NCBI GenBank assembly: GCA_903632075.3
Contig: CAHIKZ030004727.1
Coordinates: 311,001 to 375,000, forward strand
Length of the DNA: 64,000 nucleotides
Reading direction: 5' to 3'
From: Acanthosepion pharaonis
Lineage: Eukaryota > Mollusca > Cephalopoda > Sepiida > Sepiidae
Shown: piece by piece, positions 1 through 10,285 of the stretch
Layout: every line of letters starts with the position of its first letter
Numbering within the stretch: position 1 is the first letter of the stretch
The notes under the pieces: generated by a model
Told to the model about the DNA's origin: nothing
The model's database searches: none
The model's input: the letters and a program-made list of their open reading frames with translations, nothing else
Program-made: the position numbers and the translations under genes

Positions 1-195
1 GAAGACGCAGCGGATTTGAATTTCAGCGGCCCTGGGGAGAATGTCATTGATATATCGAGAATAAATCATACGTTTGGCAAAATTGCTCTGGCACTTCGAC
101 ATTTTTTTGCCCAAATCCAGGAAACATTATTGTACCTAAATCTAGTGAACATTAATGCCTATCGTAAAATTTTAATGAAAACGAATTCTAAAATT
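1..195 (+). CDS. Possible partial exon, SPX-domain-like
   Basis: The frame is open from base 1 into the window. About 35 residues ending near base 195 have the spacing of an SPX-domain helix: hydrophobic positions, then YLNL, then AYRKILMK followed by SKI, comparable to the FRKILKKHDKI stretch of XPR1-type phosphate exporters. SPX domains bind inositol polyphosphates in the cytosol. After base 200 the translation becomes low-complexity and stops at 357, so the exon would end near 190-200; I see no convincing splice donor. It could be the last piece of a host exon lying to the left, a pseudogene, or a chance likeness. Confidence 0.25.
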
Positions 196-199
196 ATTT

Positions 200-1700
200 A
201 TCCATTGACTAAAGACAATAACAGACAATATATTTTGGCAAGCAAAATTGTACTCTTTTTTTTTTTTTTAACAATGTTATCCGAAGGAAAAGCAAGTAAT
301 TCCGCAGACTATTCACATAAATATCATGGCAAGGTGAAATTTTGGTATTTTAGATGAAATATTTTCCTTACACATTCATCTCAAGTGATAAAAACGAAGG
401 AATTCTTACCGACGTTATATTAGTTCACGTAAAGACGAAGACATTTCACCTTTTCTAACATTTTAGCTTCTTTTTTATATCATGATGGTTGTTAAAAGCA
501 TTTTATTTTATTTTCTCTTCGACGACATGTTTGGAGGAAATTATTGTTGATATTTTTTAAAAATTTTATACTCAGTTCTTTATAAAATAATTTGTGCTAG
601 AAAGAAGTAAGACATTAAACCATGAATATTACATGGAGTATATGCGATAAAAAAAAATAAGACTACAGAGGATAATGCTGAAAAAGAAACAAGAAAGAAA
701 GTAAAGCAAACACATAACTATAACGTTCAGTCTCTAGGGAAAAAAAAACAGCGGAAATAAGGAAGGGTAAATAATAAAATTGGAGGGGGTGGTATCCTGC
801 AGAGCGCTCTGAAATTTTCATTTTTATCAACACGTTTTGGCATTTACTGTTCACCTCAATCACCACCGGAGGCTATTCATACCACCTCCAAGTGATTCGT
901 CATTCGACATGATATAGCCTTTAGTTATCTGATCTCGCTAAATCTCGCATTGTTTCTCATCACCCCGAGACTTGGCTGCGTCAAAAGGAGACTTTCATTT
1001 CCGCTCTGGGCCAGCTAATCGACAAGCAGGTGTGTGGCGTCTTACCGGAAGCTCTTTCTCACTCGATCTGACCTACGCCACTTTCATTAACCGGCTAAAC
1101 TAAGTATCAGGGGTTGTAACGTTGAAATAGAATCTGAAGGTTGTAGAATGAGTGGGCTGCACCAGTCGTCTGTCTACCTGTCAGACTGAAGAAATCGATT
1201 GGTAGTCTAATGGGCTTTGAAGTATGGCTGTCTCTTCAGAGGTCTGCAGCTCTGGCAGCAAGTGCTAACTTCTCGGTCTATGGTTAGTGATTAATGGTGT
1301 GGACAAAGAGGAGTCTTGTATGCTTAAAGTGTAAATGCATAAATATCAAATCAAACTTTGCAGGTTTAGCGTTGTTTATCATAAAATAGGAAAAATCCTG
1401 AGATTATAATATTTTGGTGTTGATTAGCATAATTGTTTTCTTTCTTTTGTCTTTTGCCTTTTCTCTTCCTTGACAAGTTGTTTTTATTTTATTTCATTGA
1501 AGACATGGGAGCGTTATCACCTCCTCTATTATCCCTTTTTTCTTGCAATTTTTTATTTCACTGAAACAGACGTTAAACACAGAATAGCGTTATAGTCTTT
1601 CATTCTCTTTCTTTCTTTCTTTTGCTTTTTCTCTTCATTTCTTTACAAGTTTTTCTATTTCACTGAAGCAGACGTTGACCACCTGAGAATGTTATGACCT
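200..1700. other. Unassigned intergenic or intronic DNA
   Basis: No convincing coding frame and no repeat family I recognise. The sequence is AT-rich apart from a more balanced stretch at about 890-1330. Two diverged T-rich blocks near 1435-1520 and 1600-1680 resemble each other (TTCTTTTGCTTTTTCTCTTC and a following 'cactgaa.cagacgtt' phrase), which suggests an old local duplication. Confidence 0.5.
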
Positions 1701-1710
1701 TCTGTATCAT

Positions 1711-1712
1711 CC

Positions 1713-1763
<51 letters not shown>

Positions 1764-1765
1764 TC
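1711..1765. repeat. (CTTT)n microsatellite
   Basis: About 13 clean tandem copies of CTTT. It is all pyrimidine on the plus strand. Confidence 0.95.
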
Positions 1766-1989
1766 ACAGCGGCGTCTCTGACATGTCTTTTCTGACTTTC
1801 CTCTCGATAAAAAAACGGAAAAGTCTATTATTTATGAGGTGTTAGTAGGGCGTAACGTACGTACGAAATAACCAAGGAACTGACTAATTAAGGAACATGC
1901 AGAATTATAACATTATTAATAATATTATTTTTTTAAAAAATTCTTGGCCTGCATATGTTTTACAATTGCATGTTGGGACATAACCAACG

Positions 1990-2420
1990 AACTAGTTTGT
2001 TGTTTCCACTTTAAACAAAAGACAACTATTAGCAAAACAAAAAAAGTCACTTAAATGGACAAAACTCTTCGCGGGATATGAGCTTTTCTTGTACAAACGA
2101 TTTGGGGGATTTTCCTGGAGATATGGTGCACCAGGGATTTTGTTGAATTTTACTTGAGTTTCTTTATCAGACCCCAAGCTCCAACCACCACAGGAAGGAT
2201 TTTAGTTGTTCAGTGCCCCACTGTTTTATCTATTTCCATCTCTAGGTGTTTGTATTTTGCTCAGTCTTTCAAAAACCTTCGGAGAGATGTGTTTGTCACT
2301 TTGTACGCTCATGTCAATCAGTGTCCAAAGTTTTTTTTTTCTTTTCTGTCTTTGATAATAATCTCTTGGCGATTTGCTTGTATTGTTCGATCTGTGTTCA
2401 TAGAAAAATTCCAAAGGATG
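1990..2420 (-). pseudogene. REL-endonuclease LINE C-terminus, degraded
   Basis: Minus-strand frames at 2226-2414 and 1992-2177 carry LIDMSVQSDK, then KVFERLSK, then KFNKIPGAPYLQE. The order matches the C-terminal restriction-like endonuclease region of R2-type non-LTR elements and the better copy at 22888-23516. A short stretch in another frame gives TDRTIQANRQEIIIKD, where the better copy has RPD; the catalytic PD has become QE. Several frameshifts separate the pieces, so this is a dead fragment. A shorter echo of the same segment lies at about 2598-2655. Confidence 0.6.
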
Positions 2421-2511
2421 GTAACTTCTGTTCCTTCAACTACATATTCACGATGATGTATATTACTTCTACTGCTATTTCTTGTTGCTGCTGCTGTTCC
2501 TGTAGTTGCTG

Positions 2512-2525
2512 TTCTTCTTCTTCTT

Positions 2526-2556
<31 letters not shown>

Positions 2557-2587
2557 TTATTATTATTCTTATTATTATTATTATTCC
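2512..2587. repeat. (TTC)n / (TTA)n microsatellite
   Basis: A TTC array passes into a TTA/TTATTC array. It separates two echoes of the same REL-endonuclease LINE segment and probably grew inside that element. Confidence 0.9.
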
Positions 2588-2689
2588 CTTTGATTCCTGT
2601 TCTATACTCTATGGGCGATTTGCTTGTATTGTTCAATATGTGTTGATAAAAAATCTTAAAGGATATTAACATCTGCTCTCTCAACTACA

Positions 2690-2845
2690 GGTTTAGGATG
2701 ATTTTGATCGGGAACACAGTTTCTTGAGGGGCATTTGAATTTGTAAATAAAGTTCGTTCTTTGTAGTTGTGATTTTGAATGTGTGTTGTTATTTTTGAGC
2801 ATAAGGTTAGCTGTTTTTAATTTTGTTTTAGTAGATCCAGTCAAA
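2690..2845 (-). pseudogene. Penelope-like element fragment, start of GIY-YIG region
   Basis: The minus frame at 2656-2844 reads LKTANLMLKNNNTHSKS, then TNFIYKFKCPSRNC. This is the usual lead-in to the GIY-YIG endonuclease of Penelope-like elements, where a Cys-bearing segment of the form YKFxCPxxxC precedes the catalytic part. The catalytic core is missing. The call rests on this one motif. Confidence 0.45.
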
Positions 2846-3109
2846 GTAGATTAAACCGAACTGAAATAATTACATCAGTCACACCACCACATGTCTCTTC
2901 AGATGAATTACGTTACACCTATCCGACCATAGCTCCATCAGAATTCATTTAAACACACACACACAAACTTACTAGACACCATCCGAAGCACACTAGTAGA
3001 AAATACAAACATAATAACCTCATGATAACCGCTTGTAAAATAATTAAAAATAATGAAGCCTTAGTAATAAAAAGAGAAAAAAAGAAAACGTCAACACTCA
3101 GTAGTAATA

Positions 3110-3427
3110 ACTACGAACATGGCCACAATGTGCTGACTGTTTTCGGAAAATAAAACATTCCTAAAACTCTAGATACATACCCACAACCCATACATCCTGT
3201 TAAAAAGTAAAAATAAAAACACACTTGATAATGGCTAAAAGTATAGCCGAAAGCGCTCAGAATTACAGAACATTTGTACAGTTTTTACACACTCTGTGTC
3301 GATAAAAGAATAACACTTCTTCTAACACAAGAAAAATTAAATAAAAAGCTTAATCGCAGTATATTGTCTGTCATCTTTAATGAAACTTGTATAAAAAATG
3401 GATTGCTGCCTAAATATACACACACAC

Positions 3428-3431
<4 letters not shown>
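3110..3431 (+). repeat. Dispersed repeat, Penelope-like, copy 1
   Basis: The same sequence recurs at 26935-27235 (same strand) and 11880-12110 (opposite strand). Landmarks are 'cacaatgtgctgac', 'tggctaaaagtatagccgaaag' and 'acacaagaaaaattaaa'. The last 110 bases translate as QEKLNKKLNRS and then FNETCIK...LLPKYT, like the N-terminal helix of Penelope-like ORFs (inference). It runs directly into a CA/TA microsatellite. Confidence 0.55.

Positions 3432-3470
<39 letters not shown>
3432..3470. repeat. (TA)n microsatellite
   Basis: Nineteen TA units between the end of a dispersed repeat and the 3' end of a minus-strand LINE. Confidence 0.95.
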
Positions 3471-3473
<3 letters not shown>

Positions 3474-4600
3474 GTTCATCCCAAGGAAGGCAGTAAAGCC
3501 ACTGAGACACAAGGAGTTACTGGGCGTGGAAGAGTTAGAAACAGAAACATTACTAAGGAGCGAGAACAAAAGAAGATTAATCAGGAGGATATAACAATTT
3601 ACATTGCAATTAAATTATTGAAGATTAAAACTGGGTGGAAATCATGGAGTAGAAAGGAGTTCCACGAGCGAGAAGTGCGAGAAAAGAAAGTATAAGCATA
3701 GAACTTACGGTTACATCACGCCAAATCAACTGTAAAAGTCAGCAGTCACATATTCCGCTTAAATTCATAAAGTCTAGGTACCATAGCCAAGAATTTATTT
3801 GAACAATTACCATGAAAGTATTTATAGAAAAGACACAGGGAGGCAACTTTACGTCGGTGGGAAAGTGACTGAAGCCGAGATGCCAGATCAGGACGAATAA
3901 TATTGCTGATTCTTATTTTGATTTAATCAAGGAGCCCGAGATAAATAGCAAGAACGCCGGGTCATATGTGGCAGCAATATTCTATGTAAGAGCGGATGGT
4001 AGACTTATAGATATGTAAGATAACATGACACAATGAACGGACTTTCTTAGCAGCTGACCTAGCAATGGATTCAATATAGTCTTTCCACTTCATGTCAGCT
4101 GGGAACATTAACCCGAGAAGGCGCAACGGGTTTCTCTCCTGGCGGTCGGTATCAGCCATGCTGAGGGAAGACAGAGAGGTTTCTCTCAGATGATTAATGG
4201 AGTGCAGTTTAGTTTTGGGGGCGTTAAAATTAACAAGCAATACTTTGCTCCAGTTAACAACAGACTGAAAGTCGTTTTAGATATCAGTTTCCATTCAGAC
4301 CCTATCAAATTGATTAAACTTACTACTGAGACAGGTGTAAATGGTTGTGACATCAGCGTAGATATCAACTTCAGAGCTGATGCGATCAGGAAGGTCATTA
4401 ATGAAAATCAGAAACAAAGTGTTATGGGGTCTACCCCTTTTTCATACAAGTGGACTCGACCAGTGTGTACTTGGACTGCTGCCGTTAAATACCCAGAGTC
4501 AGTCAGAGTAGAGAAGAGCAGAGATTGTGATTGTTGGAGGTAGAGTGACAGTGTGAGGTAACCGCTTGTAGAAGTCTCAGTTACAAGCACGTAGACTCTA
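3470..4600 (-). pseudogene. EN-RT LINE copy A, reverse transcriptase half
   Basis: Minus-strand fragments run from the RT catalytic region (about 4350) through the segment LLGLMFPADMKWKDYIESIA, the stretch HIYKSTIRSYIEYCCHI (3962-4240), and the conserved ARLWNSLP-type C-terminus (about 3650) to the 3' UTR. The 3' end shows the family's terminal phrase, read on the plus strand as 'cccaaggaaggcagtaaagcc'. The YADD box reads YADV at 4349-4360, so the second catalytic aspartate is lost. Frames are broken several times. This is a 5'-truncated dead copy of a Jockey/CR1-like element. Confidence 0.8.
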
Positions 4601-4639
4601 AGGAAGTCCTACTTCGAGACTGAATTTACTAGACTGTGC

Positions 4640-4640
<1 letters not shown>

Positions 4641-4683
<43 letters not shown>
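4641..4683. repeat. (TA)n microsatellite
   Basis: About 21 TA units just beyond LINE copy A. Confidence 0.95.
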
Positions 4684-4686
<3 letters not shown>

Positions 4687-4779
4687 GCGAGATTAATGCT
4701 CGACAAGCATACACATAAAAATTTTAGATCCTAATAGAATTCTTTTCATTTTCTTTTTCATTCAAAATAATCAAAAATT

Positions 4780-5088
4780 TTTAGGAATACGTTTTGAAAG
4801 CGTCGCCCATGTGACGACAACGTGACCATGCTAAACGGAAAGCTGATCATTTTAAAATTTTCAGTTATCTGTTTTGGATAAGACTTGTTTTTTATGTCCA
4901 TCGTCTTTGTCAAATTAAACTGAATTGTATTTTAATGAATATTGTCCTGAAGAAGGTTTATTAAACCGAAACGCCAGACGTCGACATTTCATTCATTTTA
5001 AACAACATAATTGCATTTAAGGATTTTTGTTTGTTTTTTTTCCAAATTTTTCTTCATTCTGTCGGATCTATATTCATTTACATTTGCT

Positions 5089-5091
<3 letters not shown>
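4780..5091 (+). repeat. Dispersed repeat with hammerhead-like motif
   Basis: Contains CCTGAAGAAGG, the stem arms GGTTT/AAACC and CCGAAACG at 4945-4973. The downstream part, through 'aaggatttttgtttg' and 'tgtcggatctatat' to 'tttgcttacatata', recurs at 34720-34840, so this is a defined repeat end. It stops in a (TA)n array in both places. A Penelope-like origin is inferred from the motif and arrangement. Confidence 0.55.

Positions 5092-5144
<53 letters not shown>
5092..5144. repeat. (TA)n microsatellite
   Basis: Long TA array at the end of the preceding dispersed repeat. The same junction is seen near 34840. Confidence 0.95.
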
Positions 5145-5150
<6 letters not shown>

Positions 5151-5429
5151 CTACTAACCGCGTTTCTGGATCTATTAACCGTATTACCAATTGTATTATT
5201 GTGTAAATACATTTATTTGTTATATTTCATTCCTGCGTTTGTCATTCATTGAAGACCGATTTTCATCTTGGAATCTACAACACAAAGTATTACCAAGGAA
5301 AGAACTCTAGGGTCACCTGCATCATTACGAAATGATTTGGAAGAGTGGCCGTTCAAGATAACCTTCATTTTACGATTTGATAGGAAAGACTGGGTCACTT
5401 GTCCGGAGACAGCGTAACTTTACACCGTT

Positions 5430-6327
5430 TTTCTTTTTAATCATTTCACTCCAAGCATTACGGGAGTTCCACTAATACGCCAGACTTTGTAGGGAGTGAA
5501 CATGAGAGAAAAAACAGAGTATAGAGGGGATTGAGGAAAGAATAAAAGATGAACGGGATTCAAGAAGATAGATGACGATTGACGTTACATTAAAATTGTA
5601 GCTATCAGGGAAACAAGTAAACGGAATGGAGTCCCACAGTGAGAGAAAAGAAACTGTTAGAGTAGAAGTGGCGGTTACATTTAACTATTTCAACAGTAAA
5701 CGGGTGGGACCTAAATGCCAATCTGGTGGCACACTTAAATTCATCTATTCAGGGCACCGGGGAAAAGAGATCGTCATAGCAGTTGCCATGAAAATATTTG
5801 CAGAAAAGACAGAGGAAAGCCGCGTCACGTCGGTGAGAAAGTGACTGAAGTCGAGGAGCAAAGTCAGGATCGATTACATTGCAGATCTTTCTTTGGATTT
5901 TGTCAAGACCTCGAGATGAATAGGAGGAGCACCACACCAGATATGACAACAATATTCAATGCACCGGCGAAAAGTAAATATACAAGATGATGAGAAAATC
6001 TTTCTGGTACGACACAGTGACACAAACATCCTTGCAGTAGATGCAGTTATTGATTTGATGTAGTCGTTCCAATTCAAGTCAGTTGAAAACGTGAGGTCAA
6101 GAAGGCGCAGTTTGTTGCTCTCCAGCAGTCTAGCGTCAGCCATGCTGTTGGCAAATAAAAAAAAATTCTCTATGATTTTTAAACGAGAGAAGTTTTTTTT
6201 TGGAGGCGTTAAAATTTACAAGCCATATTCTGTCACATTAAGCACCGATTAAAGATCTTATTCAAGAGCAGGAACCAGGTTTAATTTGATGGATTTGCTA
6301 CTGAGACAGGAATAAATGGTAATGCCA

Positions 6328-6378
<51 letters not shown>

Positions 6379-7940
6379 GCTTCGGAATTGATGACACGAG
6401 AAAGATTATTGATGAAGATCAGAAACAGCGTAGAACTCAAGATAAAGCCTTGGGCAACACCAGCGTGCGTGTGAAAGGATCTGGAAGTGAGATCATTCAA
6501 AACGACTATCATTTCACGATTTTATAGGAACAATTGGATTAAAACAATCGTCTTGCAATACTGTAGACCTGGAGCTCGTGTAGAAGACTAGCGTGCTAAA
6601 CCATGTCAGACGCTTTCAAGATATCAATAACCAAAGTTCGAGCTTATCCGTTATTATGAAGAGATTGATATACATATTTATGCCGTTACGACATCAGCGG
6701 TAAACCTGGCGAAACGGATGTCATATTGTTTGTCCGAGAGCCGGTCGTGAGGAGTAAGATGCTTAACCACTTCAGCGTTGATTAAAGCCTCGAATACTTT
6801 GCCGAAAAGCGGTAAGAAACAAATAGGTCGATAGTTAGAGGGGTCAGAGTGTTCTCCAGAGTTCTTAAAAACAGGAACTACAGAGGAGGACTTCCAACAT
6901 GCTGCAAAGTAGGAAGCAGAGAAGCAATTGTTGTAGAGCTTGGAGAGAACTAGATCCAGCTTGGGAGAACAATTCCAAAGGACGACAGCTCGTATCCCAT
7001 CACCTACACTTAACTTATGGGAGTTTAATTTAGAAATGATGTCTGAAACCAGTGATGCGCATATCACTCAGTAGAGGATCCGTTCTAGTGGACAATCAGG
7101 TGGTGGTACTCCGGATGAACAGAGTGTGGAGTGAAAGAGAATTTCCGAGCAAAGCATGCAAGCTTATCTACTGTAGAAGAGTGATTCGGGATTTGCTGTT
7201 GTTCAGCATACTCTTGTAGAGCTGCCAATAATCTCTAGAACCGAATTTATGAGAAGCCAAATGTTTCATTCTATCAACAAACAGTAACTTCGCTTCTTTG
7301 AGGACATGCTCGCACTCATACGAGCAGAGACAGAAAGACGTCCGTTGCAATCAGACATGTCGCGGGAGAAGTGATTCCTGTGGGCTATAGCGGCCGAGCA
7401 TGCAGATGAGAACCAAGGAGATGAACGCGATTTAACTTGGTATTTTCTTGATGGAATGAAAGCTTCGATGTTGGATTTAACGCATTTTTGAAAAGGATAA
7501 ATAAAAACTTCATTCCAAGCAACGTCACGAAAGTATTCATAGAATGAGTCCCAATCAGGTCGTTGATAACAGAAAAATATTCTGTTGGTAGGTTCCTGGA
7601 TGGTGGGAGAGCGGAAAGAAGTGTTTACAGACACTACTGCATGATCAGAGTTGCCAAGAGGGCAGAGCCACAGAGTAGTACATAAGTCAGGGATAGGGGT
7701 GAAGAAAGATCTAGAAGGCAAGTGTGTCCATAAGGGTTACTAAAGAAAGGCGTGGGGAAGTCCACCACTTGCTTGAGAGATTGAGTAATTGTAAAATCCA
7801 GGATTTGAATGCTAACAAGGTCAGTGACAGAGTGCTTAAGTCACCTGGCATTGTGGGCTTAAAGTCAACGAACACAAATACATTTGCAGACGGGTGTAGA
7901 GAGATGGCCTTGTCGATATTATCAGAAATACTATACTATC
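5430..7940 (-). pseudogene. EN-RT LINE copy B, longest copy in window
   Basis: Minus strand, about 2.5 kb, 5'-truncated inside the endonuclease. In order: a relic of the GDFN motif near 7860 (FVFVDFK), the NSDHAVV endonuclease C-terminal motif (within 7266-7721), a linker with SSPWFSSACSAAIAHRNH, RT start (6678-7067, PSNYRPICFLPLFGKVFE), RT palm (6258-6512, GVAQGFILSSTLFLIFINN), RT thumb and C-terminus (5749-6143, RICNVIDPDF-like and LSHRRDAA), then the 3' UTR near 5430. At least five frames are used, so it is dead. The element class encodes an apurinic endonuclease and RT for target-primed integration; Jockey/CR1-like placement is from motif memory. Confidence 0.85.
6331..6376. repeat. (TA)n array inside the RT active-site codons
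   Basis: The array sits exactly where the Tyr-Ala of the YADD box should be on the minus strand. Translation gives GI, then repeated Tyr-Ile, then TDG and ITIYSC. The array adds about 14 codons in frame, and the second Asp is Gly (codons at 6324-6329). Confidence 0.9.
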
Positions 7941-8064
7941 AGTCATGAGAGAAAGGGTAACGGTAAAGAAAGAAGAAATAACTGACTGAGTTTAGTAGAG
8001 ATTGACACATCTAAGAATGGTCTGGAGATTCAAGTGAAAGTGCCCTAGCTCCCCGGCCGTATAT

Positions 8065-8212
8065 GTTGAAAGTACTCGGAATAAAAGAATATGTATCAAC
8101 ATGGTAATTTTCTCTCTTCCTTTAATAAGAATACTAAGAAGCTTGTTCGTGAATATGAGAGGATCTTACTGAAAATAAGTTGACAAAACTTGTTTAAATT
8201 ATTCAATGAGAC
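8065..8212 (+). repeat. Dispersed repeat, KLVREYE-type, copy
   Basis: Shared with 16545-16695, 33530-33700 and (minus) 15200-15350. Landmarks are 'gaaagtactcgg', 'atatgtatcaacatggtaa', 'aataagaatactaagaagc' and 'caaaacttgtttaaattatt'. One frame gives NTKKLVREYERILLKIS and LFKLFNE, resembling Penelope-like N-termini. It ends in CA/TA repeats. Confidence 0.6.
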
Positions 8213-8272
8213 ACACACGCACGCACACACACGCACACATATATATATATATGTGTGCGTGCGTGTGTGTGT
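8208..8272. repeat. Palindromic CA-TA-TG microsatellite
   Basis: An (AC/GC)n block, an (AT)n centre and a (GT/GC)n block make a near-perfect inverted repeat of about 60 bp, able to form a hairpin. It lies at the end of the dispersed repeat. Confidence 0.85.
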
Positions 8273-8384
8273 TCGTACGAGCGTGCGTGTGTTTGTAGTA
8301 GGAAAATTACTGAGAAAGCATGCAGTTATTTGTAACTATTTTATAGTATTGTTTGTTAACATTTTACTCATTATCTATTATTGA

Positions 8385-8530
8385 TTAATTTATTTGTTGT
8401 TGCGGTTAAGCATGAAACAGTCTATTACCGCTGGACGTCGACCCTAGTTTCCACTTTTACATGAGCTCTATCCTTGATTTTGAGTAACTTAACCCATAAA
8501 TATAGCCTGATGATTGTTATTGCATGAGAC
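8385..8530 (+). repeat. Unclassified dispersed repeat, two copies in window
   Basis: Resembles 44435-44570: 'ttaagcatgaa.caaactgtc', then 'tctgattttgagtaac' and 'cccataaatatagc' in the same order. No coding content seen. Family unknown. Confidence 0.5.
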
Positions 8531-8682
8531 TCTGAGTAGCAGATTTTGAAATTATATCGGAGGAGATCGAAAGTACTTAGGAAACAACTACGGCGCCTTC
8601 CTTGATGAATTTCATCTTAATTAAAAGGATTATTATAAAAAATAAATATTATTCAATTAAGCATGTTTGAATGAAGATATAC

Positions 8683-8798
<116 letters not shown>

Positions 8799-9489
8799 AG
8801 AAAGAGAGGGTAGAACTTAGAAGTGCGGTGTGTAACCTATCAAATATAATAGGAATGGCCGTAAGTACAGTTCCATTATTCTATTTGAAACGCTATAATA
8901 TATTCTTTCAGAAAGTTAGCGTCTTATTTAACGTCATTGGCCAGAAATATTTCTAAAGTCTTCCAGAGTGTTGTCTACTTCACAGAAGGTCACATTACAT
9001 AGCAATGCAAAGTTGTGTGAGCATTACAGGAGTTAGCACCCGAAATCACCGAGGCCACAACAATTTCTGGATCCCTTCCGTGTTAAATAGTGAAAATAAA
9101 ATAGTACAGTCGAAGTGCAATTCATGAATTCTAATATAGGAAATCGCGCCCTGGCTGCATATAATGGAGTTCATTTCCACGGCTAAATCTGCCATTCTTG
9201 GCTAACAAAACATAGCAGATTTATAATTCCCAACAACCATTGCTACGCTGCGATGGTTTCTCTGCCAAATCATGGCGGCAACGTGACTCTTACTTTCATT
9301 ACGATTATGGCTGCGGCTTCACACTCAACATTTCAAGATTCATATATCAATCCTGCTGAGTTTTGGACACTTCTTTTGCCACCTAATTATAAGTCACAGC
9401 AAGATGCATTACAAACACACACACACATTATATATATATGCGCATATATATGTTTATGACATAGGTATATAAATCTACACACATCAGTA

Positions 9490-9535
9490 TATATATATAT
9501 ATATATATATATATGCGTGTGTGTGTGTGTGTGTG
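9490..9535. repeat. (TA)n-(TG)n microsatellite
   Basis: Abuts the start of the LTR-like element at 9536. Confidence 0.95.
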
Positions 9536-9775
9536 TGTTGTAACCTAGGAGAGTTTACTGAATAGAATAATCACACGAATGTTGGTAATGAACGATAATA
9601 CTTAGGACAAGAACAACTCATATAAGATTCGCAAGCGGCGCGTAGAAGTAGTAGTCAACTGCTAGAAACGAGTCAAGTGAATTCCACAATGAACTGCAGA
9701 CCAACATACAGTATTTATTAATTTATTTATGTGAATGGAGACATAACCATTATCGTCCGTCGGAATGCTACAACA
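9536..9775. mobile_element. LTR-like solo element, diverged copy
   Basis: Begins TGTTGTAACCTAG and ends GCTACAACA, so it has TG...CA ends with short inverted termini, the usual form of a solo LTR. The 5' end and an internal 'agcggcgcgtagaagtag' phrase match 30462-30655 and 38225-38450. Length about 240 bp. No internal retroelement sequence adjoins it. Target-site duplication is not visible because the left flank is a microsatellite. Confidence 0.5.
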
Positions 9776-9948
9776 ATATATATACTTTTGTATATATAAA
9801 TAATGTGGAGATATATATCAAAACTGCATAATAACTGTCAGTTTTTCGCTTTATGTAATCATTAAACCATACATATGCATATATACATATACATATACAT
9901 GCATTAGAAGGAACTCAATTATATATATATATAAAGAAACATACACAT

Positions 9949-10192
9949 TGTTATACCTGAACGTACCTATTCTATTATTAATAGACTCTCCCACACATAA
10001 TAAGTAGTAGTAGAGGTCGTCAGTGGAGCTCAGTAAGCTGAGTAAGTAAGTCGATGTCGGACATTAAAGTATGAGCCCCACAACTAGATTGCTGCGTCAT
10101 TAACTCTTATTTCAAGTTCCTAACGTTTTGTACGTCGAACCTTTTTAGGACCGACTTAGTGAAGTACAAGCCCCCACTGTGAAAACTACTTT

Positions 10193-10198
<6 letters not shown>
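9949..10198. mobile_element. Solo LTR, second copy of the 20173 family
   Basis: Base-for-base similar to 20173-20423 over about 250 bp: 'ctattctattattaataga', 'acataataagtagtagtag', 'gctgcgtcattaactctta', 'cctaacgttttgtacgtcg'. Starts TGTTATACCTGA and ends in TTACAATA, where the other copy has CTACAACA; the 3' end merges with a TA array. No internal domain is attached. Confidence 0.75.

Positions 10199-10258
<60 letters not shown>
10197..10258. repeat. (TA)n microsatellite
   Basis: About 31 TA units between a solo LTR and LINE copy C. Confidence 0.97.
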
Positions 10259-10262
<4 letters not shown>

Positions 10263-10285
10263 GGAGCCCCCTTCTGTTTGCCTCG

